DNA of 6,968 nt from an uncultured beta proteobacterium (GTDB lineage Bacteria > Pseudomonadota > Gammaproteobacteria > Burkholderiales > Burkholderiaceae_C): NCBI GenBank assembly GCA_903927495.1, contig CAIYNH010000307.1, positions 1 to 6,968 of the forward strand, written 5' to 3'. How positions within the stretch are numbered: position 1 is the stretch's first letter; every line of letters begins with the position of its first letter. Under the pieces are notes generated by a model, which was not told the origin of the DNA, ran no database searches, and was given only the letters and a program-made list of their open reading frames with translations. A program made the position numbers and the translations under genes. Below are positions 1-6,453 of this stretch, piece after piece.

Positions 1-76
1 CATTGAACAGCATTTGTATTAACAGGGACTGAACTGATGGTAGTGCGATGCGTTGCATTAGATAACGAGCCAAAAC

Positions 77-274
77 CTAATTTATCAACTCCGCATACAC
101 CGCCATCGTGCTCTTGATCACAAACTGTTCCTCAAACTGTGTTAGTGCCTTCGCACGCGCTGCTGCACCAAGGCGGGCGGCCAAGACTGGATCATCATCC
201 AAGCGTGCAATCGCTTGCGCCAGAGCCTCAGCATCGCGAACCGGTATCAGCAGGCCATCCACCTCGTGGGTTAG
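77..274 (-). pseudogene. C-terminal remnant of a probable GT4-type glycosyltransferase
   Basis: A 65-residue reading frame ends at a TAG at 77-79. It contains the segment HEVDGLLIPVRDAEALAQAI, followed by a helical stretch rich in Ala, Leu and Arg. This matches the usual end of family 4 glycosyltransferases, where a 'DG-GLL-V-P-x-D-x-x-A-L-A-x-A-I' block follows the nucleotide-sugar binding site. A complete GT4 enzyme has roughly 350-400 residues, so only the last sixth is present. The frame is closed upstream by a TAG at 275-277. A GTG at 260-262 could start a tiny ORF but has no convincing Shine-Dalgarno sequence. Beyond the stop the same frame stays open to 337, but the residues there are not recognisably glycosyltransferase. 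The gene is most likely truncated by recombination or insertion and non-functional. The family call rests on one short motif. Confidence 0.6.
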
Positions 275-331
275 CTACCGCAGCCAGTGGGCGCCCAGAT
301 GGACGTGTGACAGGTTGGCAGGTAACGCGCT

Positions 332-352
332 ATCGTTTTACTTTGAAACGAT
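332..352. repeat. Inverted repeat ATCGTTT-N7-AAACGAT, candidate left recombination site
   Basis: The arms 332-338 and 346-352 are perfect 7-bp reverse complements around a 7-nt centre. The inner part, TCGTTT-N6-GAAACG at 333-350, has the same arms as a site at 6787-6804 next to the other end of the recombinase operon. Short inverted arms around a 6-8 bp centre are the usual form of a tyrosine-recombinase core site. It could also be a weak AT-rich hairpin followed by TTTT on the plus strand, but no plus-strand gene ends here to need a terminator. Confidence 0.35.
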
Positions 353-425
353 TTTAGCAAAGGATTTACCCAATTTGGGCGATGCAAAAAATAATTTCGC
401 ACCTGACAACTGTTCTATCCAGCAT

Positions 426-659
426 TTACCCCTCCGCACTGAGCAGCGTTTCGCCCTGCTGCTGCTGCACCGCCTCTTCCATGCTGACGGTGTTGGCCAC
501 CAGCTCCAGGTGGCTCAAAATCTCTGGCTCTTTTCGCTCGATGTAGCTTTTGACGGCTGCGTTGGCCAGCAGCTTGGTCAAATAGCCCTTGGCCACCACC
601 AGGTTGAGCAGGTCTGAGCCGTAATGGTTTTCTGCCTCTTTTATGTACTGCGATAACAG
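426..659 (-). pseudogene. C-terminal remnant of a ParB/RepB-like plasmid partition protein
   Basis: A 77-residue open frame ends at a TAA (426-428). It reads LLSQYIKEAENHYGSDLLNL, then VVAKGYLTKLLANAAVKSYI, then a hydrophilic, Gln-rich tail. The pattern 'YG.D.L.L.VA.GYL.KLL.N..V..Y......E.L' is what I recognise from the C-terminal region of ParB/RepB-type partition proteins on plasmids and islands. The frame is closed upstream by a TAA at 660-662 and has no start codon or ribosome binding site before an internal Met at about residue 50. The N-terminal nuclease-like domain and the DNA-binding HTH are absent. It is therefore a decayed fragment, cut at its 5' side just where the inverted repeat at 672-715 begins. 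This suggests that the gap marks an old recombination joint. Family assignment is from motif memory and is moderately sure. Confidence 0.6.
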
Positions 660-671
660 TTATTTTGAAAT

Positions 672-715
672 ATTTCAGCAAAAACTTACGGTGACGAATG
701 CAGTTTTTGCGAAAT
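672..715. repeat. Large imperfect inverted repeat between partition-gene remnant and toxin operon
   Basis: The left arm ATTTCAGCAAAAACT (672-686) pairs with the right arm AGTTTTTGCGAAAT (702-715). All 14 bases of the right arm match, with only A677 unpaired on the left. The spacer is 15 nt (687-701). A 12-bp perfect palindrome TGAAATATTTCA (666-677) overlaps the left arm. It is too AT-rich and widely spaced to be a typical terminator. It could be a recombination site, an end of a lost element, or a protein-binding site. It lies directly before the toxin-operon promoter. Confidence 0.6.
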
Positions 716-718
716 CAA

Positions 719-749
719 TTGACTCCTTTGGTCACACTTAGTGTGATAT
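719..749 (+). promoter_or_regulatory. Probable promoter of the toxin-antitoxin operon
   Basis: TTGACT (719-724) is a good match to the -35 consensus TTGACA. TGATAT (744-749) could serve as the -10 box with a 19-bp spacer, which is longer than ideal. TGTGAT (742-747) has the standard 17-bp spacing but a poorer sequence. The start codon of the toxin follows at 786. The palindrome at 732-746 covers most of the spacer, so a bound repressor would block RNA polymerase. Confidence 0.5.
732..746. promoter_or_regulatory. Palindromic operator candidate TCACACT-T-AGTGTGA
   Basis: This is a perfect 15-bp inverted repeat with 7-bp arms and a single central base, placed between the -35 and -10 elements of the toxin operon. 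Autorepression by an HTH antitoxin binding a palindrome over its own promoter is the normal control of type II toxin-antitoxin operons. The XRE-type antitoxin at 1153-1470 is the natural ligand. Binding is inferred from position and symmetry. Confidence 0.6.
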
Positions 750-773
750 CATGAGACGGTTTTTGAAGAGTCT

Positions 774-779
774 GGGGAG
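774..779 (+). promoter_or_regulatory. Ribosome binding site that decides the TTG start of the toxin
   Basis: GGGGAG lies 6 nt before the TTG at 786-788. No ATG or GTG in the same frame has a comparable signal. The family's N-terminal pattern (a Trp-Phe-x-R-Phe-A-R-K block near residue 8) also fits this start. Confidence 0.5.
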
Positions 780-785
780 TCTGAT

Positions 786-1172
786 TTGCGAGTTTTCAGG
801 AATGCATGGTTTGGGCGCTTTGCCCGGAAAGAGAAGATCTCAGCTGAGTCGCTCTGGGAAGCCGTGGAGCGTGCAAATAAGGGCTTGATCGATGCTGATC
901 TTGGTGGCGGCGTCATCAAGCAACGCATCTCACGCCCAGGTGCGGGCAAGTCTAGCGGCTACCGCAGCATAGTGATCTACCGCAAAGAGGACAAGGCGTT
1001 TTTCGTCTTTGGCTTTCCTAAGAATGCGCAGGGCAACATCCGAAATGATGAGGAAGATCAGTTTAAGAAATCGGCCAAGATCACATTGGCTTTGACGGAC
1101 GAGCAAATTAATCTGCTTATTGCAAATGGCCAGTTTGAGGAGGTTTCCAAAGATGACAAAAAAATACCGTAG
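786..1172 (+). CDS. RelE/HigB-like toxin of a type II toxin-antitoxin pair (PF06296 type)
   Basis: This 128-aa cytosolic protein resembles the PF06296 (formerly DUF1044) branch of RelE-like toxins, which are expected to stop translation by cleaving mRNA, usually at the ribosome. Visible family blocks are AWFGRFARKEKIS (residues 7-19), KGLIDADLGGGVIKQRISRP (about 33-52), the Gly-rich turn plus YRS (about 53-61), and FFVFGFPKNAQGNIRNDEED (about 72-91). The length is normal for the family and no break is seen, so it is probably active. Translation most likely starts at TTG. The gene comes before its antitoxin and overlaps it by 20 bp, the toxin-first order typical of HigBA-like pairs. Control is probably by the palindrome at 732-746. 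Base composition is lower in GC than the neighbouring recombinases, in keeping with separate acquisition. The toxin fold is confident; RNase activity is inferred from the family. Confidence 0.88.
   Translation: MRVFRNAWFGRFARKEKISAESLWEAVERANKGLIDADLGGGVIKQRISRPGAGKSSGYRSIVIYRKEDKAFFVFGFPKNAQGNIRNDEEDQFKKSAKITLALTDEQINLLIANGQFEEVSKDDKKIP
1137..1144 (+). promoter_or_regulatory. Strong Shine-Dalgarno sequence for the antitoxin, inside the toxin gene
   Basis: GAGGAGGT ends 8 nt before the ATG at 1153-1155. This fixes the antitoxin start there and rules out the in-frame ATG at 1120, which would add 11 residues that are only toxin codons in another frame. A site this strong should give antitoxin in excess over the TTG-started toxin. 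Confidence 0.7.
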
Positions 1173-1470
1173 TGATGCTTTTGCGGCCATCCACGAAACA
1201 ATGGAGGGTCTGCATGAGATTGGTGCAATCGACAAGCAGACGATGCGCGAATTTGACGAGGCCTGCCTGACGCCAGTGCAAGTACTGGCTCCCGATGAGA
1301 TCAGGGCGATCCGGCTGCATGAGCATATCTCGCAGCCCGTGTTTGCCCGTTACTTGAACGTATCGAAAAACCTCGTCTCCGACTGGGAGCGTGGCATTAA
1401 AAAACCGGGCGGCCCTGCGTTGCGCCTTCTGACCGTGATACAGAAAAAAGGTTTGGAAGTCATTGCCTGA
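1153..1470 (+). CDS. XRE-type helix-turn-helix antitoxin
   Basis: This 105-aa protein is the partner of the preceding toxin. The N-terminal half (residues 1-50) includes MEGLHEIGAIDKQTMREFDE, a segment seen in antitoxins of RelE-like (HigA-like) pairs, and would wrap and neutralise the toxin. The C-terminal half carries a Cro/C1-type helix-turn-helix: HISQPVFARYLNVSKNLVSD, then WERGIKKPGG (about residues 58-87). In it, 'Q..FA..L.VS...V..WE.G...P.G' is the classical XRE signature. The order, neutralising segment first and HTH last, is common in this group. It probably represses its own promoter by binding the palindrome at 732-746, with the toxin as corepressor. Its last 11 bp overlap the 3' end of the convergent 126-aa gene, leaving no room for a terminator, so the two transcripts would be antisense to each other at their ends. 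Confidence 0.88.
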   Translation: MTKKYRSDAFAAIHETMEGLHEIGAIDKQTMREFDEACLTPVQVLAPDEIRAIRLHEHISQPVFARYLNVSKNLVSDWERGIKKPGGPALRLLTVIQKKGLEVIA

Positions 1471-1840
1471 CCAGTTCAACCACCTTGCCAGTGCCAACTG
1501 CCCGTAACCTGGCGATTTCGTCGTTGAGGGTTTGCACAATGGAGGCCAACCGCGCCACATCTGCGTTGAGTTGAATGTTTTCTTGCTGCAGGCGCTTGTT
1601 GGTCGCTTGCAATGCCAACAGGGTTTCGGCCTCTTTACTGCGTATGGCTGCGGGCTCACGTCCAGTGAGTTTTCGAATCTGCTCGGCTACTTCGGGGTAG
1701 GTGTTATGGATCAGGGCTGGCGTCACGCCTGCCTTGCGCGCCACGGCGCTGATGCTGATCTTCTGCTCGTCACTCTGCATGGCCGTCAAGGCGGTCATTA
1801 GCGCTGCACGGCGGTCAGGTTTGGTGGCGTGGGTGGTCAT
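1460..1840 (-). CDS. TnpC-like (DUF6262-type) HTH plus coiled-coil accessory protein of the recombinase operon
   Basis: This 126-aa protein is the last gene of the recombinase operon. Residues 9-60 resemble a TetR-like HTH: a helix ('RRAALMTALTAM'), then ISISAVARKAGVTPALIHNT (about 29-48), in which 'AVARKAGVTPALIHNTYPE' follows the pattern of the DUF6262 family. Residues about 66-117 form a predicted coiled coil with leucines and isoleucines at heptad spacing. This HTH-then-coil design and a length near 125 aa match TnpC of Tn554, which is encoded downstream of two tyrosine recombinases and influences transposition efficiency and orientation. The ATG overlaps the TGA of the 601-aa recombinase gene (ATGA), and no good Shine-Dalgarno sequence is seen, so translation is probably coupled. 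It likely binds DNA at the element ends or scaffolds the recombinases. Equivalence with TnpC is inferred from architecture and context. Confidence 0.75.
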   Translation of the reverse strand: MTTHATKPDRRAALMTALTAMQSDEQKISISAVARKAGVTPALIHNTYPEVAEQIRKLTGREPAAIRSKEAETLLALQATNKRLQQENIQLNADVARLASIVQTLNDEIARLRAVGTGKVVELVRQ

Positions 1841-3642
1841 GCTGGTTCATCTTTCGGGGGTGCAATACCAAGGTCGGCCAGAACGGTGGCGCTGCGCTCG
1901 GCATCCCGGCGGGCACGCTGTTGTACTGCCGGACCGACATCATCGAGACTGAGCAATTCAAGCTGCTGCTCATGGATGCCTAGCCAGGTGTCAGCAAAGC
2001 TGTCGTCGATGACAGCATTTTTGCAGTCCACGCATCGCGTGGCCTCGTACAGGCCGGCGCCCCCACATCCTTCGTCCTGCGCCAGGCACCAGCCATGGCC
2101 AGTGGCGCGAATATGTATCTGTTCGGCGGCGCTGTTGAGCAAGGATTTTCGGTCACGGTGGGCTGTGGCCCGCAGTGCGACGATCTTGTGACCGGCACCG
2201 CCGCTCAGCGCTGCGGTGCCGGTCCAGGCATCAAGTAACTCACCCTTGTATGCAGTAAGTTCGCAGAGGATGTCGTCAAATAAGGCGCGGTCTTGCTGAG
2301 GATTGGATGCGTAAAGCTGGGTCATGCTCATGCTGCTGTGCTTGAACTGCTCTTTCAAAAAAATCAGCGATGTGCGCCCCATGCGGGACTCGACAAACAG
2401 GCGCGCGTACGTCCGCCGGGTTTGGTGGGGCGTGAGTTTCCAGCTTGTGCCGGCAGCATTCGCCAAGTCGGCCATGGCGCTGCCACAAACGGCAGTGGTG
2501 AGCACCCGAACGCGGTTGTGATTGGACTGAGACACACCCAGAAAGAGGCGATTTCGATCAGCCCGCGCCTGAGCGAGGCGGGCCAAACCCTCTGGCGTGG
2601 GTGCGGTATGTTGCAAAGACTGGATTTCGGCATCCAACTGCATCTGTAGGGGCTCGGCGAATCGTTGCAAGGTTGCAAGCACTTCGTGCGTGAGTGCGGG
2701 GCACAGGTATTCGACGGAGCCCTTTTTGGTTTTGTGCTCAATGCTGCGAACCCAGTGATAGGTGGTGCCGCCACGTACTTCGCTGCGCCAAGCACCGTTT
2801 TTCAGGCCCAGGACTTCATCGTTGCGCATGCCGGTGGTGATTGATACAAGATACAGCGCGGCGGCACGCAGCGCCAACAGCGGTCGTGCAGTCGGGCGCA
2901 TAGCGCCCTGATCACGGGCATCTAGCAGCGCTGGGGCCTGCGCCATGACCGTTTCGCAATGCCTGAAGATTGCGGTTTGAATGTCGGGCGGAATGAGTGG
3001 GGTTCTTGCGGTACCGCCTGAGCTGGCATTGCTTGCGCTGGCATTTCCGGTGATGCCGCACACGGCCATCAGGGTTGACGTGCCCCACGGATTAAACGTC
3101 AGCCCAAAGGCCGCTTCGGTTCTGAATGCCCAAAGTAGATCGACGAAATTCAGACGATTGAAGACTCCCCAAGGGCTAAGCCGACGCTCGTGCTGACAGT
3201 GGTGACGGTAGTTGCTGATGTGCAGCGGCTGCACCTGGTCGAATCGGCTCACGCCCAAGCGTTGCAGCCAGCGCATCAACGGCAGGCAACTGGCGACAGC
3301 AACCCCTTTGACAGTGATCCAGTGTGGTGGGTTCATGCCCGGCCGACCCCGGCGTGCCCAGGCGTAAAGCACCGCCTTGCAGTCGGTCACCATGTCTGTT
3401 GATCTATCCGCTGGCCAGCGAACGAATTTACTGCCTTCACCGGCCCCAGGTTGGTCGATGAAGGGGCGTAAATCCCATACCGCATCGCCGTAGCGGCTTA
3501 GCACATGTTCATTGCCAACGTCATCGATTTGGGCGCTAATAACGATCTGGTCACGTTGCCCCTCTTGTGCTTTTCCGGCACTGAGCGGTTGACTGGCCAG
3601 CAGATCCCATGCAGGCAGCTTGGGTGAAAGATCAGAGTGCAT
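1837..3642 (-). CDS. Third tyrosine recombinase, 601 aa, catalytically complete, with C-terminal Cys cluster
   Basis: The protein has a tyrosine recombinase (DNA breaking-rejoining) domain in its middle. Visible catalytic positions are Arg273 in TGMRNDE, a likely Lys at 306-307 (HKTKKG), His406 and Arg409 in HQTRRTYA, His435 in FKHSSMS, and the nucleophile Tyr444 in TQLYA. After the catalytic domain a 150-residue tail holds Cys519, Cys526, Cys537 and Cys540 (C-x6-C-x10-C-x2-C), a probable zinc site like that in the large TnpB recombinases of Tn554-type elements. Residues 1-250 should contain the arm/core DNA-binding part. The length is nearly twice that of a phage integrase. The start is the ATG at 3640-3642, preceded by AAGGAGGG only 2 nt away, so close but usable. 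It overlaps the upstream gene by 11 bp. It probably works with the other two recombinases in integration and excision. RIT RitC or Tn554 TnpB equivalence is tentative. Confidence 0.85.
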   Translation of the reverse strand: MHSDLSPKLPAWDLLASQPLSAGKAQEGQRDQIVISAQIDDVGNEHVLSRYGDAVWDLRPFIDQPGAGEGSKFVRWPADRSTDMVTDCKAVLYAWARRGRPGMNPPHWITVKGVAVASCLPLMRWLQRLGVSRFDQVQPLHISNYRHHCQHERRLSPWGVFNRLNFVDLLWAFRTEAAFGLTFNPWGTSTLMAVCGITGNASASNASSGGTARTPLIPPDIQTAIFRHCETVMAQAPALLDARDQGAMRPTARPLLALRAAALYLVSITTGMRNDEVLGLKNGAWRSEVRGGTTYHWVRSIEHKTKKGSVEYLCPALTHEVLATLQRFAEPLQMQLDAEIQSLQHTAPTPEGLARLAQARADRNRLFLGVSQSNHNRVRVLTTAVCGSAMADLANAAGTSWKLTPHQTRRTYARLFVESRMGRTSLIFLKEQFKHSSMSMTQLYASNPQQDRALFDDILCELTAYKGELLDAWTGTAALSGGAGHKIVALRATAHRDRKSLLNSAAEQIHIRATGHGWCLAQDEGCGGAGLYEATRCVDCKNAVIDDSFADTWLGIHEQQLELLSLDDVGPAVQQRARRDAERSATVLADLGIAPPKDEPA

Positions 3643-5299
3643 ATCCCTCCTTCGACCGCTGCATGACTTCGATTTGCAGAGCCCAAAATCTATGGGGCTC
3701 GTTTTCGGCCAGCGCCTTGGCTTGGCTGATTAAAGCGGCCGGGAAATGCTGGGCCGTAAAGTGGTCGATCAGATCACTCAACCGTTGGCGGTGGGCACGC
3801 CAGTCGTCGTAATTTTCGCCTTTGGGAAAGTAGTCGATTTCTGCCTGAAGAAACTCTTGAAACGAGTAAAGGCGGTGCAGATCGGGTAGGCTGCCGACGA
3901 TCGCGTAGCTACGGCAACCCAGACAGTGAACGAACTGATCACACAGGCGCTGCCCATCGCCTGGCGCCTTATCGCCGTGCAGTGGGTCTTTGCAGCGCCC
4001 CACGGGCGTGTTTTCAAACTTGGCGCTTGCATCATGCGGGCCACGCAGGGTGTCGGTGAGCACTTCGCCAATGAAGGCAGCACCTTCGGCACGGATGGCA
4101 TCGGTCATTGACAGGTAGTGTCGGTCAGCCACGCGCGGGCGGTGTCCCATCAGACCGGCCACCGCAATTAGGTCACCATCAGAGCGAACCCAGAGTTCGT
4201 GTGCCCTGCTCTTGCGCAAGCGGCCTAGCGTTAGCTCCAGGGCTTGGCCATCGTCGCCGAGCAGGCTGTGGCGTTTAACCCATTGCTTGATGTTGCGAAA
4301 CAGCAGCTGACTCCTCAGTATCGCGATCTTTCCCCTTTGGATTGGTGCCTCTATCTGAAACAGCCACAGCATTTTGCAGAGATGCGGTGGCGCCTGCGCA
4401 CGCAACGGTTCGGTCAGGGCAATGACTTTGTTCAAAATGGCGACACCATCCATTGGCACTGTCAGACTTTCGCCGAGCGACTCGAGACGCCGCAAGGCAT
4501 GGACCTGTGTGGTGGCACTACGGTGCTTGACGAGGTCAATGCGCATCATGTTGGGCAAGAGATGTGGCTTCAGGCTGTCGCGGGTCATTTCAAGCAAGGG
4601 CGTGGTGTTGCCGCCTGTACGCAGCGCGACTGCCAGCAGATAGACCGTCAGCGCTTGGGACATCGCCTGGTCATACTGCCCGTGGTGAAGTGCAATGAGG
4701 TCTTGCCGCAACGCGCAAGCCATGCGCTCCTTTTCGGCTATGGACAGAGGTGTTGCGCCCATCTTGGTGGAGGCAGAATTCGGAAAGGGGCGCGCAGGAA
4801 AAAAATGGGCGCGATCTGCGCGGATGAGGCCGCGCGCTATCATCGCCAGAAGCACAGCCCGTAGACCGCTGTAGACTGATTTGGCCGTCGCGCGTTCGGG
4901 GTACTGCAACTTGATCCAGGCGACGAACTTCACCAGATGCTGCGACTGGAGGTCGGCAGGTGTGAGTGGGTATTCGGTATGACGCTGTGTGCTGAGAAAC
5001 TCGAGAAATTTCGGCACCCCTGAGTAGCCGTAATTCACAATGGTGGCGATCTGCCGGTCACCCCGCTGCAAGAGATAGCGCAGGATGTCAGTACAGGCAT
5101 AAACCCAAGGATCAACCCCGTGCCCAAGCCATTTGCTCAGGTCGAGTTGACGAACGTTGCTGCCGCTGCGTCTTTGGCCGGTCGCCTCTCTGATGTCGAT
5201 ACATGCCGTTGAAGGTGATGCCGCGCCGGTCGTGGCCGGATCGGTTGGACTGCATGCCCCAACAGATGGCTCCAGTTGGTAGTTTTTTCGACGATGCAT
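3632..5299 (-). CDS. Second tyrosine-recombinase-family protein, 555 aa, with degenerate catalytic set
   Basis: This protein belongs to the same superfamily but looks catalytically altered. The box that normally reads TG-x-R-x-x-E is LRTGGNTTPLLEM, with Asn231 in the place of the first catalytic arginine. The H-x-x-R box reads LTLGRLRKSRA (Gly359 at the His place, Arg362 kept). The rest is present: His386 in LMGHRPRV and a candidate Tyr395 in DRHYLSM. The pattern RTG-N-TTPLLE recurs, as I remember it, in large uncharacterised integrases of proteobacterial islands, so the change may be a family trait and not decay. The C-terminal 130 residues contain Cys436, Cys453, Cys459 and Cys462, a probable zinc knuckle. 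Its start overlaps the stop of the 384-aa gene by one base (TGATG) and lacks a clear Shine-Dalgarno sequence. A structural or target-choosing role within a hetero-complex is inferred. Confidence 0.82.
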   Translation of the reverse strand: MHRRKNYQLEPSVGACSPTDPATTGAASPSTACIDIREATGQRRSGSNVRQLDLSKWLGHGVDPWVYACTDILRYLLQRGDRQIATIVNYGYSGVPKFLEFLSTQRHTEYPLTPADLQSQHLVKFVAWIKLQYPERATAKSVYSGLRAVLLAMIARGLIRADRAHFFPARPFPNSASTKMGATPLSIAEKERMACALRQDLIALHHGQYDQAMSQALTVYLLAVALRTGGNTTPLLEMTRDSLKPHLLPNMMRIDLVKHRSATTQVHALRRLESLGESLTVPMDGVAILNKVIALTEPLRAQAPPHLCKMLWLFQIEAPIQRGKIAILRSQLLFRNIKQWVKRHSLLGDDGQALELTLGRLRKSRAHELWVRSDGDLIAVAGLMGHRPRVADRHYLSMTDAIRAEGAAFIGEVLTDTLRGPHDASAKFENTPVGRCKDPLHGDKAPGDGQRLCDQFVHCLGCRSYAIVGSLPDLHRLYSFQEFLQAEIDYFPKGENYDDWRAHRQRLSDLIDHFTAQHFPAALISQAKALAENEPHRFWALQIEVMQRSKEGYAL

Positions 5300-6453
5300 C
5301 AGTCTGCCCCAGCCGCCTTGGCAAACAACTGATCGACGTGATCCTCATGAGCCAGGACCAGTTGCGCCTCAAGCTGGTTGATCAGGTGCAGGTAGACGGC
5401 TGTGGTCTGTACATCGCTGTGCCCCATGCGGTCGCGCACGTACAGCAGTGGCTCACCGGTAAACGATGCGCTTTTTCGCAGTGTTCGTAGCGTATAGGTG
5501 CCGTAGGTGTGGCGCAGCATGTGCGCACGCACATGAAATCCGACCCGTCGCTCAATCCCCTTCATGACTGCAACCACACCAGTGCGGCTGTAAGGGTTGC
5601 CAATTTCGTTGAGAATAAGGACGCCTGTGTCTGTCATTTCTGTGCGTTTCAAACCCTGACGACGGTGAACGGCATACGCGTTCATGTCTTCCATCAAGGA
5701 CCATGGAATGTCGACGCTACGGGGCTTGCCGTATTTGAGCGCCATGTCAGCGGAGTTGATGTCGACTCGCAACATCTGGCCAGGCTTCAGGTCTTTGCGC
5801 AGTCGGGGATTAAAGACGTATTTCAGCGGAAATGTGCGCGCCTCGCAGGAGCGCAGCCCGGTTCGAACCATCAAATCAAACAGCAATCGCAGGCTGTCGC
5901 TCAAGCGCGCCTCGCGGCAAACACGGACCTGTTCGTCGGTAAGAAACTTAGGCGGGGACAGGTGTTCGCGAACCTTGACATCGGGTCTGGCCGTGACCGA
6001 ACTGCTGTCGGCCACATGCGCGAGAAAGCCCAGTGGCTGGCCCCTTTGCACTTCGCGGTAGGCAAAGGGCACATGATCAATGTGTCCGTTTCGCTTTGCC
6101 CATTCGTAAAAGCGTACGACCAGACTGAGCCGCTGATTGACCGTGGTGGGTTTAAGACGCAACTGACCAAGGGACCAGTCGCGGTAGCGGGCAACGACGC
6201 CAAACCCAGTGGGTTTGGCAGGTTCATTCCATTGCAAGCTGTTGGCGTTGAGAAAAGCGAAAAAATCATAAAGCCAGCGCCCGTAGTGCTCCCAGGTGAG
6301 CTTGCTGCTAACGGCACCGGTTCCGGCGAGGGTCTCCCATAGAAATGCTTGCGCAGGCTCCAGCGGCCAGCAGTCGTTATCGAGCAGTAGCGGAAACCCT
6401 TTGAATGAACGACCAGCCCGCACCAGATCGTCTGTAGCAAAAACAAGCCTCAC
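5299..6453 (-). CDS. First tyrosine recombinase, 384 aa, catalytically complete (TnpA/RitA-like)
   Basis: This is a complete site-specific recombinase. Residues about 45-135 form a SAM-like N-terminal core-binding domain ('LYDFFAFLNA', 'TTVNQRLSLVVRFYEWAKRN'). Residues about 165-365 form the catalytic domain with Arg201 (RTGLRSCEAR), Lys243 (YGKPRSVDIP), His311 and Arg314 (HMLRHTYGTY), His345 (RMGHSDVQTT) and Tyr354 (AVYLHL). The size is close to Tn554 TnpA and ordinary integrases. Translation starts at GTG 6451-6453, overlapping the TGA of the preceding gene (GTGA), with GAGGAA at 6460-6465 as ribosome binding site. Two more recombinase genes follow without gaps. This protein is the most likely to bind core sites and cut DNA strands directly. 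The family and catalytic competence are well supported; the element class is inferred from the gene order. Confidence 0.93.
   Translation of the reverse strand: MRLVFATDDLVRAGRSFKGFPLLLDNDCWPLEPAQAFLWETLAGTGAVSSKLTWEHYGRWLYDFFAFLNANSLQWNEPAKPTGFGVVARYRDWSLGQLRLKPTTVNQRLSLVVRFYEWAKRNGHIDHVPFAYREVQRGQPLGFLAHVADSSSVTARPDVKVREHLSPPKFLTDEQVRVCREARLSDSLRLLFDLMVRTGLRSCEARTFPLKYVFNPRLRKDLKPGQMLRVDINSADMALKYGKPRSVDIPWSLMEDMNAYAVHRRQGLKRTEMTDTGVLILNEIGNPYSRTGVVAVMKGIERRVGFHVRAHMLRHTYGTYTLRTLRKSASFTGEPLLYVRDRMGHSDVQTTAVYLHLINQLEAQLVLAHEDHVDQLFAKAAGAD

Noticed and set aside
332..356. Rho-independent terminator at the hairpin followed by TTTT
   Set aside because: The stem is short and AT-rich with a 7-nt loop, and no plus-strand gene ends nearby. 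A recombination-site reading fits the matching site at 6787 better.
108..617. 169-codon plus-strand frame across the left debris
   Set aside because: It runs antisense through both recognisable remnants (77-274 and 426-659) and through the inverted repeat. Its composition is low-complexity and unlike a real protein.
415..681. 88-codon minus-strand frame over the partition-gene remnant
   Set aside because: It is in a different frame from the one that gives the partition-protein motif. The translation is Arg/Gly/Gln-rich, as expected for an out-of-frame reading.
930..1235. 101-codon minus-strand frame opposite the toxin
   Set aside because: It is antisense to the well-supported toxin and antitoxin genes, with no motif of its own.
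4244..4864. 206-codon open frame on the plus strand
   Set aside because: It is antisense to the 555-aa recombinase and has no recognisable domain or good ribosome binding site.
5509..6342. 277-codon open frame on the plus strand
   Set aside because: It lies entirely antisense within the 384-aa recombinase, which has a full catalytic motif set. The plus-strand translation shows no family pattern and is a codon-bias shadow.
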